DNA of 21,303 nt from Acetobacter sp. UBA5411 (lineage in GTDB: Bacteria; Pseudomonadota; Alphaproteobacteria; Acetobacterales; Acetobacteraceae). The position numbers were made by a program, and so were the translations under genes. Within the stretch, counting starts at the first letter, position 1. The number at the start of each line of letters is the position of its first letter. The stretch covers positions 59,182 through 80,484 of the forward strand of contig NZ_DHNR01000006.1 of the NCBI RefSeq assembly GCF_002409645.1, read 5' to 3'. The notes under the pieces are model-generated. The model did no database searches. It was given only the letters and a program-made list of their open reading frames with translations, and was not told the origin of the DNA. Positions 6,371 through 15,415 of the stretch are shown one piece after another.

Positions 6371-7917
6371 GTGACTCCTCGCACGCTTCTCTCACGTCCG
6401 TTTCGCTTCAGCGCAGGACCAGCCGCCCTGCTCGCCGGTCTGTGCATGACGCAGACCGCATGGGCCGACACTCTTCCCACCAATCATAATCTTCCTTCTT
6501 CCCAACAGGGAAAAGCACCGCCTGCTCCGAAAAAACTCCCTCAGCACAGTCCTGACTGGGGCGTTTTCAACACTGGCAAGGGCGCAGCCGCGGGTTTCGG
6601 AACCGTGGGCGGTTTCGGTCAGGCGCGCTGGGCGGAAGACTGGAGCGATATCGTCAACACACCGCCTGAAAAACGGAAAAATGACTGGTTCAACCGTCTG
6701 AAATACATTCGCCTGACGGACAAGGGCGATATCTGGCTGTCCATCAATGGAGAGGAGCGGTTGCGTTATATCTTCGAGAATCAGCCGATGATGGGGGCCG
6801 CAGGCAAAACCAATGCCAGCCGTGTGCTTCTGCGCAATATGTACGGCGCCGATCTGCATATCGGTGAACATATCCGCGCCTATGCCGAATTCCTGTGGGG
6901 TGTAGGCGGCGGCTCCAACTATTATGGCTATCAGACCGGCTACCAGCGTGAACGTCTTGATCTCCAGCAGGGTATTCTCGAAGTAAAGGGAAACCTGCTC
7001 GGCGCGAAGATGGGTGTGATGGGTGGGCGGCAGGTGTTTCTTGACGCCCCCGTTTCCATGCAGTCCGCCCGCGATCTGACCAACGTACAGCAGACATGGG
7101 ACGGCTTTCGTGGCTATGCCGTTTGGAAATCCTTCCGGCTGGACATCTTTGATTTCATGCAGACGAACAAGCTGCCACAGAACGTCTTTGCGGACGGCAC
7201 AAACTATAACGCTCGGATGTACGGGATCTACACATCGACGGCGCTCCTGCCGCTTTGCCGACCATGACCGGCACACAGGCCGGATCGACCCGTCGTGACA
7301 ATGCGGGCGCACGGTTCTGGGGCAATGTCGGTCCCTTCGACATCAGCCTGACCGGTGTATTTCAGGGCGGTGAATTCCGTCCCGCCGCCAATCAGGGCGC
7401 AACACGTCCCGTCCGGGCGTATGCCGTCAACGGCTCATTCGGCTGGACGGCAAAAAGCCTGAAAGCGAAACCTTCCATAGCTCTTCAGGCAGATCTGTTT
7501 TCCGGCGGTTCCTATCACAGCAAGGACGGCGCGGTTGGCACATTCGCCACCCCCTATTTCCCGCTGCCTTACTATAACGATGTGACACTCGCCCTCACCT
7601 CCCAGAACCTGATCGGGGTCGGACCTGTCGTCACCGCGGCACCCTTTGCGAACCTGCATCTCAAACTGCATGTGCCGGTCTTCTGGCGTGAAAGCACGCA
7701 GGACGCCGTCTATGGCACCGGAAAAATTTATAGCTATCGCAACAATCTTTCCGGCGGCTTCCTCGGCGTCACACCACAGACGCAGGTCGCATGGAACTTT
7801 GCGCCTCACTGGACATGGACCCATGACATCGCCGGGTTCCTCGCCTCACAGGGAATGCATCACGCGGGCGCCAGAGACGGAGCCTTCTACATGCAGACCA
7901 TGGAATTCAAGTTCTGA
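6371..7917 (+). pseudogene. Alginate-export-family outer-membrane porin, interrupted by a frameshift
   Basis: Two adjacent frames encode the two halves of one protein of about 515 residues. The first (6371-7267) starts at GTG with AGCAGGA upstream. It has a signal peptide (hydrophobic core PAALLAGLCMTQTAWA, likely cleavage after AWA) and then beta-barrel-like sequence with INGEERLRYIFENQP and GADLHIGEHIRAYAEFLWG, typical of the alginate_exp porin family (PF13372). It stops at 7265-7267 shortly after GIYTST. The second frame continues as APAALPTMTGTQAGSTRRDNAG and ends in aromatic MEFKF, the C-terminal signature of outer-membrane barrels. The shift lies at about 7236-7245 and fits loss of one base. 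No slippery heptamer or separate start supports two proteins. Position between transporter and nitrite reductase suggests a nitrate/nitrite entry porin (inference). It may be a real null allele or a sequencing error. Confidence 0.85.
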
Positions 7918-7955
7918 GACCCGCACAGAGACAGTACACGACAGGAGACGCGACC

Positions 7956-10853
7956 ATGACCAAGGCAGGCAACATCATCATCATCGGCAACGGCATGGTC
8001 GGTCATTACTGTGCCGAGCAGCTTGTGATGCACGGGCTGCACGAAACCCATGCGATCCACATCTTCGGCGATGAACTGCATGACGCCTATGACCGCGTGC
8101 ATCTCACCGAGTATATGAGCGGCAGGGACGCACTGGCGCTCCGGCTTCACGTCGAGGATTTTCATGCTGCGCATGAACTTACCCTGCATCGTGGCGTGCG
8201 GATCACAGGCATCGATCGTGCGGCGCAGACCGTGGAAAGCGCTGAAGGATCTCTGCCCTACGACACCCTGATCCTCGCCACCGGCTCCACGCCTTTCGTG
8301 CCGCCGGTTCCCGGTAATACCGGCACGGCAGGACTGGTCTACCGCACACTGGATGACCTCGACATGATCCGCGCCGCCGCTGAAGGTGCCACACATGGCG
8401 TGGTGATCGGCGGAGGCCTTCTGGGACTGGAGGCGGCAAATGCCCTTGCTGGCCTTGGCCTTTCAACAGCCGTGGTCGAATTCGCGCCCCGTCTCATGCC
8501 GGTGCAGCTTGATGATGAGGGTGGAGCGGCCCTCAAACAGCGGATCGAGGCTCTTGGGATTGGGGTTCTGACCGCACACGCCACGCAGGAAATTGTGGCT
8601 GGTGAAACCCACCGACATCGTCTCGTCTTTGCAGATGGCACTTCTCTGGAAACCGATCTGGTGGTGTTTTCAGCCGGTATCCGCCCACAGGACCGATTGG
8701 CCCGTGACTGCGGTCTGGCCATAGGCGCACGTGGGGGCGTCGTCATTGATGACACATGCCGCACCTCCGATCCGGCCATTTTCGCCATTGGAGAATGTGC
8801 CTGCTGGAATGGACAGGTATTCGGTCTTGTTGCACCGGGCTACACCATGGCGCGTACCGTGGCTTCCACGCTGGCGGGTGAAGAAGCTGCCTTCTCCGGT
8901 GCGGACATGTCCACCAAGCTCAAGCTGCTGGGTGTGGATGTCGGCTCCATTGGTGACGCACATGGCGCGACACCGGGCAGTCGCAGCTATCGCTTCATCG
9001 GGGAAGTGGACGGCTCCTATCGTCGTCTTGTTCTTTCGGAAGATGGCAGTCAGGTGCTCGGGGCCGTTCTGGTGGGCGATAATGCCTATTACGACACGAT
9101 CCTTCAGTATGTGCAGAACAGCATCAAGCCACCCGCAGATCCTGCGGCGCTGATCCTGCCGCGTGGCGAAGGCGTGGAACTGCTGGGGGCCGATGCGCTG
9201 CCGGATACGGCCATGATCTGCTCATGCCACAACGTCACCAAGGGCGCGATCTGCACCGCCATTGATGACGGCTGCGCAGACTTTTCCTCCCTGAAACAGT
9301 GCACCAAGGCCAGCACGGGCTGCGGCGGTTGCGCGGGCCTTCTCAAAAGCGTGTTCGAGACCGAACTGGAATCACGCGGCATCACCGTAGACCGCAGCCT
9401 GTGTGAGCACTTTTCCTATACACGACAGGAACTTTACTCTCTGGTCCGTGTTCACGACATCCAGACATTTGAAGATCTCATGGTGCAGTATGGCAATGGT
9501 GGAATCGGCTGCGATATCTGCAAGCCTGCCGTCGGTTCCATTTTGGCTTCCGCATGGAACAAGCCCATTACGGACCCACTCTACATTCCGCTTCAGGACA
9601 CGAACGACACGTTCATGGCCAACATGCAGAAGAACGGCACCTACTCCGTCGTTCCCCGCATCGCAGGTGGCGAGATCACGCCTGAAAAGCTGATCGTTCT
9701 TGGTCAGGTCGCAAAGAAATACGACCTCTACACCAAGATCACCGGCGGACAGCGCATTGATCTTTTCGGCGCGCGGCTTGAGCAGTTGCCCGATATCTGG
9801 CTCGAACTGCTCGACGCCGGTTTCGAGACCGGCCACGCTTACGGAAAATCCACCCGAACAGTGAAATCCTGTGTCGGCAGCACATGGTGTCGCTATGGTG
9901 TGCAGGACAGTGTGAGCAAAGCGCTGGATCTGGAAAACCGCTACAAGGGCCTGCGTTCTCCTCACAAGCTCAAATTCGCCGTGTCCGGCTGTACTCGTGA
10001 ATGTGCGGAAGCACAGAGCAAGGATGTGGGTGTGATCGCCACGGAAAACGGCTGGAACCTTTATGTCTGCGGCAATGGTGGCATGCGGCCCCGCCACGCG
10101 GAACTGTTCGCAACGGATCTGGATGCGGACACTCTCGTAAAATACATAGACCGTTTCCTGATGTTCTATATCCGCACAGCCGACAAGCTTCAGCGCACCT
10201 CCGTCTGGCGGGAGAACCTCGAAGGCGGGCTGGATTACCTCAAGGATGTCATCATCAACGACAGTCTTGGCATCTGCGAGGAACTGGAACGCCAGATGCA
10301 ACTGGTCGTCGACCGCTATCATTGCGAATGGCGGGATGCCCTGACGGATCGTGAAAAGCTCAAGCGATTCCGCACATTCGTCAATGACAGCCGTCCCGAC
10401 CCGAATATTCGCACAGTGCCGGAGCGTGACCAGATCCGTCCGGCTGACAATCTGCCGGAAACCGTTTCCTCGGCAGGTCCATCACATTGGACGGCCCTGT
10501 GCGGACAGGATGATCTCGTGGAAAACTCGGGCGTCGTCGCCTGGCATGACGGAAGCCAGATTGCACTGTTCTACATGCCCGCTACGGAAAACACTTCCGC
10601 CCGCGTTTATGCCATCGACAACCATGATCCATTTTCCAACGCCAATGTAATCGGTCGCGGCATCATGGGGGATCTGAAAGGACAGCTTGTGGTGGCCTCG
10701 CCTCTCTACAAGCAGCATTTCCGGCTGGAAGACGGACAATGTCTGGAAGACCCCACCGTCCGGCTGCGGACATGGGATGCCCGACTGGAGAACGGAAAGG
10801 TCGAGATCAGGGCAAAAGTCGAGACGAGCGCGCTGGATCTCGTAACGGCCTGA
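7956..10853 (+). CDS. nirB: Assimilatory nitrite reductase, NirB-NirD fusion
   Basis: This 965-residue cytoplasmic enzyme reduces nitrite to ammonium with NAD(P)H. Domains in order: an FAD Rossmann motif GNGMVG (residues 11-16); an NAD(P)H-binding GGGLLGLEAA (about 150); a BFD-like [2Fe-2S] domain with CSC near 421-423 and the paired cysteines of TGCGGC near 455-459; the ferredoxin-like and sulfite/nitrite reductase domains; and the siroheme/[4Fe-4S] site with C-x5-C in SCVGSTWC (about 639-645) and C-x3-C in SGCTREC (about 678-682). From about residue 843 the chain continues into a NirD domain (WTALCGQDDL, NHDPF, IGRGIMGD, ASPLYKQHFRLEDGQCLED). Like other NirD domains it lacks the Rieske CxH/CxxH iron ligands. 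NirB and NirD are often separate genes. AGGAG at 7943-7947 fixes the start. The gene lies 38 bases after the porin and 6 bases before the reductase. Confidence 0.95.
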   Translation: MTKAGNIIIIGNGMVGHYCAEQLVMHGLHETHAIHIFGDELHDAYDRVHLTEYMSGRDALALRLHVEDFHAAHELTLHRGVRITGIDRAAQTVESAEGSLPYDTLILATGSTPFVPPVPGNTGTAGLVYRTLDDLDMIRAAAEGATHGVVIGGGLLGLEAANALAGLGLSTAVVEFAPRLMPVQLDDEGGAALKQRIEALGIGVLTAHATQEIVAGETHRHRLVFADGTSLETDLVVFSAGIRPQDRLARDCGLAIGARGGVVIDDTCRTSDPAIFAIGECACWNGQVFGLVAPGYTMARTVASTLAGEEAAFSGADMSTKLKLLGVDVGSIGDAHGATPGSRSYRFIGEVDGSYRRLVLSEDGSQVLGAVLVGDNAYYDTILQYVQNSIKPPADPAALILPRGEGVELLGADALPDTAMICSCHNVTKGAICTAIDDGCADFSSLKQCTKASTGCGGCAGLLKSVFETELESRGITVDRSLCEHFSYTRQELYSLVRVHDIQTFEDLMVQYGNGGIGCDICKPAVGSILASAWNKPITDPLYIPLQDTNDTFMANMQKNGTYSVVPRIAGGEITPEKLIVLGQVAKKYDLYTKITGGQRIDLFGARLEQLPDIWLELLDAGFETGHAYGKSTRTVKSCVGSTWCRYGVQDSVSKALDLENRYKGLRSPHKLKFAVSGCTRECAEAQSKDVGVIATENGWNLYVCGNGGMRPRHAELFATDLDADTLVKYIDRFLMFYIRTADKLQRTSVWRENLEGGLDYLKDVIINDSLGICEELERQMQLVVDRYHCEWRDALTDREKLKRFRTFVNDSRPDPNIRTVPERDQIRPADNLPETVSSAGPSHWTALCGQDDLVENSGVVAWHDGSQIALFYMPATENTSARVYAIDNHDPFSNANVIGRGIMGDLKGQLVVASPLYKQHFRLEDGQCLEDPTVRLRTWDARLENGKVEIRAKVETSALDLVTA

Positions 10854-10859
10854 TCCGAT

Positions 10860-13800
10860 ATGGCGAGAGAGGAAATCCGCACCGTCTGCCCCTATTGCGG
10901 GGTGGGGTGCGGGGTCATTCTGGAAGTCGAAAAGGACCGTATCGTCAAGGTGCGCGGTGACACCGCACACCCTGCGAATGGCGGCCGTCTCTGCACGAAA
11001 GGCAGCTCTTGCGACAAACCTCTCCTCTCCGACCAGCGACTGCATCAGGCTCTTGTCCGTTCCAGACGCGACGAAGCAGCCGTCCCGGCTTCCATGCAGC
11101 AGGCCATCGAGACCACGGCAAACCGCCTGCGGAGCATTCTCGACGAGCATGGTCCGGACGCCATCGCTTTCTATGTTTCGGGGCAGATGTCTCTGGAAGC
11201 ACAGTATCTGATTAACAAGCTGGCCAAAGGGTTTGTCCGAAGCCAGCATATTGAGTCCAATTCCCGGCTCTGCATGGCCGCAGCAGGAACCGGCTACAAA
11301 CTCTCGCTTGGAGCGGATGCGCCACCGGGCAGCTACGAGGATTTCGACTGCACCGACCTGTTCTTCGTCATCGGCGCGAACATGGCCGACTGTCACCCCA
11401 TCCTGTTCCTGCGGCTGATGGATCGCAAACGAAGTGGCGCCAGACTGATCGTTGTTGATCCGCGCCGGACAGCTACGGCAGAAAAAGCCGATCTTTATCT
11501 TCCCATTCGTCCCGGCACCGACCTCGCCCTTCTCAATGGACTGCTCCATCTGCTCGTCAAAAACGACGCAATCGACAGGGATTTCATCGCACGCGCCACC
11601 ACAGGATGGGACGCCATGGAGGCGTTTCTTGAGGATTACGCGCCTGAAACCGTAGCCGAGATTACAGGCCTACCTGCCGAAGACATTGTGACGGCGGCAC
11701 GCTGGATTGCGGAAGCCGGTGAGTGGATGAGCCTGTGGACCATGGGGCTGAACCAGAGCATCACCGGCACATGGAACACCAACGCGGTGTGCAATCTTCA
11801 CCTTGCTACCGGGGCCATCTGTCGGCCCGGTAGCGGTCCTTTCTCGCTCACCGGGCAACCCAACGCCATGGGCGGGCGTGAGATGGGCTATATGGGCCCC
11901 GGCCTGCCCGGCCAACGCAGCGCTCTGGTCGCCACGGATCGGAACTTTGTCGAAAAGCAATGGAACCTTTCTCCCGGAACCCTGCGTGATACAGGCGGTG
12001 ACGGGGCCATCGCGATGTTCAGAGCCATGGAGCAAGGCGATATCAAGGCGTGCTGGGTCATCTGCACCAATCCCGTTGCGACGGTGGCCAACCGCAAGCA
12101 TGTAGTTCGGGCTCTGGAAGCCGCAGACTGTGTCATCGTGCAGGACGCATTTGCAGACAGTGAGACCACCCGTTTTGCCGACATTCTGTTGCCTGCGACG
12201 CTGTGGGCGGAAAGCGACGGGGTGCAGGTCAATTCTGACCGCACCATGACGCTTGCGCGCCAAGCTGTACCGCCTCCGGGTGAGGCGCTGGCGGACTGGG
12301 ACATCATTGCTCGCGTGGCCTGCGCCATGGGGTTCGAGCAGGATTTCACCTTCACATCCGCCGCCGACGTGTTTGCCGAAGCCAGTCGGTTCACCAATCC
12401 GAAAACAGGCTACGACATTGCGGGCGTCAGTCATGCCCGTCTGCGCGAAGGCCCCGTGCAATGGCCCGCTCCGGCTGGTGACACGCAACCCCGACATCCC
12501 ATCCGCTATCTCCCGCCTGACAGTGACAGACCTGTCTTTGCGACAGCAGATGGCAAGGCAGTCTTTTTCGCCCGCCCCTGGATGCGGCCGGAAGAATGGC
12601 CGGACGACGAGTTTCCTTTCGTGCTGAACAGCGGTCGTCTCCAGCACCAGTGGCACACGCTCACCAAGACCGGGCGGGTGGAGAGTCTCAACCGCCTCAA
12701 TCCGGGGCCGTTTGTGGAGATAGGGAGCGAGGACGCTGCCACGCTCGGGCTGGCGAAGGATGATTCTGTGCGCATCACCTCCCGGCGCGGACAGATCGTT
12801 CTTCCCGTGCAAATCTCGTCACGTGTGCGTTCCGGCACCTGCTTCGCTCCCTTTCACTGGAATGACAGGTTCGGAGAAAACATGACGGTCAATGCCGTCA
12901 CGCCGGACGCCGTCGATCCCATCTCACTGCAACCCGGCTTCAAGGTCTGCGCCGTCGCCCTTGAGCGCGTGGAAAAACCGGCCCAGCCCGCTTCCGTGAA
13001 ACCGGACAAGGAAGGATCTCACACCATGACCCTGCGGTCTCTTGTCACCCATTTCGGTCTGGATTCTTCGGCTTCTGCTCCCCTACCCACTCTGTCTGAA
13101 GAGGCGCGGACATGGTTGTCCGGTTTCCTTGAAGGGCTGAAAATCGCGCCGCCCGAACCGGGAGAACTGCCCTCCGTCCCTGCGTCCGCTCCCCTGCCAC
13201 CACAGACGCGGACGCATCTCGGCGGGATTCTGGCCGGGCTGTACAGCCGGACACGACTGGAAGCGTCATCACAGGAAGACGCATCCCCAGCGTCTCCTCC
13301 CATCAGCGTGTGGTGGGCCTCCCAGACCGGGCGCGCAGAGGGACTGGCCGCGACCGTTGTGACATGGTTGCGCGAGACAGGACATCCGGCAGAGGCGAAG
13401 TGTCTTGACGGTTGGGATTGCGGCAAGCCCGTTTCCGGAAAAGTGCTTTTTGTGGTTTCCACTTTTGGCGATGGCGACCCGCCGGATTGCGCCGCGCCAT
13501 TCTGGGATGCGTTGAGATCGCAGGAAGCTCCCTTGCCCGACCTGACCTATGCCATTCTGGCGCTGGGTGACTCATCCTATGCCAGTTTCTGTGGCTTCGG
13601 ACGGGCGCTGGACGGACGACTGCGCGAACTCGGTGCAACATCGCTTCTGGAACGTGTGGAATGCGAGCCCGATTTTGAAGACACCGTTGAAGCATGGCGC
13701 GGCACCCTGCTGACAGCACTTAATGGGACGGTCACCCCGACCGCTCCCATTGTCGTCGAAGCTCCGCAGATCGTGGCTGGCACACGGGATGCGCCCGTCA

Positions 13801-14813
13801 TGGCAAAACTGAGCATCAACGAACGGCTCTGCGCATCCGGCAGCGAACGGGACACGCGCCGTATCGGTCTTGATCTGAGCGGAACGGAGCTGATATGGGA
13901 AACGGGAGATGCGCTCGGCGTGTGGCCCTGCAATACAGAGGAAAATGTCGAACTCGTCCTGCGTGCCCTGAAACTTCCGGCAGACACTTCCATCGTTCTG
14001 AGAGGACAGGGGACGATCGGGTTGAGGGATGCTCTGTTACGTCATTTCGATCTGTCGCGGCCCAATCCGGCCATGCTGACAGCTCTCGGCGGACGGGAAA
14101 CAGGTTTTCTACCCGAACTACTCAGGGAAGCGTCTCTTTCCGTCACAGCGCAGGACGTGCCCGCCCTGTTCCGGCGCATGCAGCCACGCCTTTACTCCAT
14201 CGCCTCATCACCGCGAGCCACGGGCCGGGTGGTGGAACTGACTGTGGGCGTCAATTTCACGCCATGGCCGGGTGTATGCTCGAACTGGCTTGCCGGGCTG
14301 GAAGGGGACCATGAAGTGCCGGTCTTTACCCAGCCCACCACACATTTCAGACTGCCTCAGGATGACACAACGCCAGTGATCATGATCGGTCCCGGCACCG
14401 GAATCGCACCTTTTCGCGGCTTTCTTCAGGAGCGCGCCGCCCGCAAGGCTTCCGGGTGCAACTGGCTTTTCTTTGGCGAACGCAACGCTGAGGAAGGTTT
14501 TTACTATCGTTCCGAGCTGGAATCCTTCCAGACTGAAGGCGTTCTGACACGTCTGGACACGGCTTTTTCGCGCGATCAGCCCGAACGCATCTATGTGCAG
14601 GATCGTATGGAGGAGGCGGGTGCGGAATTGTGGAAATGGCTGAATGATGGAGCTTCTGTCTATGTCTGTGGAGATGCCAGTCGCATGGCGCGCGATGTTG
14701 ATGCGGCTCTGAAGCGGATCGTGGCGCGGCATGGCGATTTGCCCAAAGGAGAGGCTGACTTGTTCGTGACGCAACTGACACGCGAGGGACGCTATCTGCG
14801 AGATGTCTACTGA
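10860..14813 (+). CDS. nasA: Assimilatory nitrate reductase fused to CysJ-like NADPH flavoprotein
   Basis: This 1317-residue cytoplasmic fusion should reduce nitrate to nitrite directly with NADPH. Residues 1-690 form a NasA/NarB-type molybdenum-bisMGD reductase: [4Fe-4S] cysteines C10, C13, C17 and C45 (CPYCGVGC, RLCTKG), the likely Mo-ligand cysteine in SNSRLCM (about 138), and a C-terminal molydopterin-binding domain (GRLQHQWHTLTKTGR, PFHWND). A linker follows (about 700-810). Then come a flavodoxin domain (ASQTGRAEG, about 818-826; STFGDGDPPD; LGDSSYASFC), an FAD domain with RLYSIASS, an NADPH domain with IGPGTGIAPFRGF (about 1175), and the CysJ-type C-terminus RYLRDVY. The extra [2Fe-2S] tail of Klebsiella NasA is replaced by the flavoprotein. 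It is not a sulfite reductase, as the catalytic half is a molybdoenzyme. It starts 6 bases after nirBD without a clear ribosome site, so coupling is likely. Confidence 0.95.
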   Translation: MAREEIRTVCPYCGVGCGVILEVEKDRIVKVRGDTAHPANGGRLCTKGSSCDKPLLSDQRLHQALVRSRRDEAAVPASMQQAIETTANRLRSILDEHGPDAIAFYVSGQMSLEAQYLINKLAKGFVRSQHIESNSRLCMAAAGTGYKLSLGADAPPGSYEDFDCTDLFFVIGANMADCHPILFLRLMDRKRSGARLIVVDPRRTATAEKADLYLPIRPGTDLALLNGLLHLLVKNDAIDRDFIARATTGWDAMEAFLEDYAPETVAEITGLPAEDIVTAARWIAEAGEWMSLWTMGLNQSITGTWNTNAVCNLHLATGAICRPGSGPFSLTGQPNAMGGREMGYMGPGLPGQRSALVATDRNFVEKQWNLSPGTLRDTGGDGAIAMFRAMEQGDIKACWVICTNPVATVANRKHVVRALEAADCVIVQDAFADSETTRFADILLPATLWAESDGVQVNSDRTMTLARQAVPPPGEALADWDIIARVACAMGFEQDFTFTSAADVFAEASRFTNPKTGYDIAGVSHARLREGPVQWPAPAGDTQPRHPIRYLPPDSDRPVFATADGKAVFFARPWMRPEEWPDDEFPFVLNSGRLQHQWHTLTKTGRVESLNRLNPGPFVEIGSEDAATLGLAKDDSVRITSRRGQIVLPVQISSRVRSGTCFAPFHWNDRFGENMTVNAVTPDAVDPISLQPGFKVCAVALERVEKPAQPASVKPDKEGSHTMTLRSLVTHFGLDSSASAPLPTLSEEARTWLSGFLEGLKIAPPEPGELPSVPASAPLPPQTRTHLGGILAGLYSRTRLEASSQEDASPASPPISVWWASQTGRAEGLAATVVTWLRETGHPAEAKCLDGWDCGKPVSGKVLFVVSTFGDGDPPDCAAPFWDALRSQEAPLPDLTYAILALGDSSYASFCGFGRALDGRLRELGATSLLERVECEPDFEDTVEAWRGTLLTALNGTVTPTAPIVVEAPQIVAGTRDAPVMAKLSINERLCASGSERDTRRIGLDLSGTELIWETGDALGVWPCNTEENVELVLRALKLPADTSIVLRGQGTIGLRDALLRHFDLSRPNPAMLTALGGRETGFLPELLREASLSVTAQDVPALFRRMQPRLYSIASSPRATGRVVELTVGVNFTPWPGVCSNWLAGLEGDHEVPVFTQPTTHFRLPQDDTTPVIMIGPGTGIAPFRGFLQERAARKASGCNWLFFGERNAEEGFYYRSELESFQTEGVLTRLDTAFSRDQPERIYVQDRMEEAGAELWKWLNDGASVYVCGDASRMARDVDAALKRIVARHGDLPKGEADLFVTQLTREGRYLRDVY

Positions 14814-15415
14814 TGGGAGAAGGACGCCCTCCTCTGGTGGTTCTGGTCGCCGACGCCAATCCCAAACGGGGTTTCGCCCTGTCTGAAACCCTGCGTAGCG
14901 ACAGTTCCCTTCGTGTTCTGACGGTTCCAGCGGAGATGGCCCTGATTGACGCCGTAAAGCTTCACGCTCCGGATGTCGTGCTGGTGGACATGGCGCGTGC
15001 CGACCGCGATGCGCTGGACAGTATCCGCGCCCTGTCCCAATCCGCGCAGGAACGCCCCATCGCGCTTTTTGTCGATGAGGACGACGCCGCCCTGATGGAA
15101 ACGGCGTTCGATACTGGCATCTGTTCCTACAATGTGGTTGAGACCCCACCGCGTGACGTCAAGCCGCTGCTGCGGGCCGCCATCGCACTCTATTCCCGTT
15201 TCCGTCGGACACGCGAAGAGCTGAGCGAAGCCCAGCGCATCCTCGCCGAACGTAAACTCATCGATCAGGCCAAGAGGTTTTTCATGAAAAACGAAAAGGC
15301 AAACGAAGCCCAGGCGCATCGCTGGCTGCAACGTCGGGCCATGCAGACGTCCCGTCGCATTGCGGCCGTTGCGGAGGAGTATCTCGCCAGCCAGAAAAAG
15401 GATGACCTGTCATGA
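14813..15415 (+). CDS. nasT: NasT, ANTAR-domain transcription antiterminator of nitrate assimilation
   Basis: This 200-residue RNA-binding regulator lets transcription pass leader terminators of nitrate-assimilation genes. The N-terminal part is a receiver-like fold (VVLVADANPKRGFALSETL, DVVLVDMARAD), followed by a linking helix. The ANTAR domain (about residues 140-193) is clear: LAERKLIDQAKRFFMK, then QAHRWLQRRAMQTSRRIAAVAEEYL. In known systems NasS holds NasT inactive until nitrate or nitrite binds NasS. Its ATG shares a base with the reductase stop (TGATG, 14811-14815), and its own stop overlaps the nasS start (ATGA), so the regulators are translationally coupled to the enzyme they probably control. 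A likely RNA target is the leader at about 5044-5100. Confidence 0.93.
   Translation: MGEGRPPLVVLVADANPKRGFALSETLRSDSSLRVLTVPAEMALIDAVKLHAPDVVLVDMARADRDALDSIRALSQSAQERPIALFVDEDDAALMETAFDTGICSYNVVETPPRDVKPLLRAAIALYSRFRRTREELSEAQRILAERKLIDQAKRFFMKNEKANEAQAHRWLQRRAMQTSRRIAAVAEEYLASQKKDDLS

Noticed and set aside
10483..10853. Iron-binding Rieske centre in the NirD part of the nitrite reductase
   Set aside because: The CxH and CxxH ligand pairs are absent, as is normal for NirD; the domain only has the Rieske fold.
10482..11549. Long minus-strand open frame of 355 codons across the nirBD/nitrate reductase junction
   Set aside because: It lies antisense to two well-supported enzymes, has no domain-like sequence, and is explained by GC-rich codon use on the other strand. 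The same applies to the minus-strand frames at 6392-7312, 9372-10322, 11670-12812 and 14208-15149.
10860..14813. Assignment of the large fusion as sulfite reductase
   Set aside because: Only the electron-donor half is CysJ-like. The catalytic half is a molybdopterin nitrate reductase, and siroheme motifs are absent.
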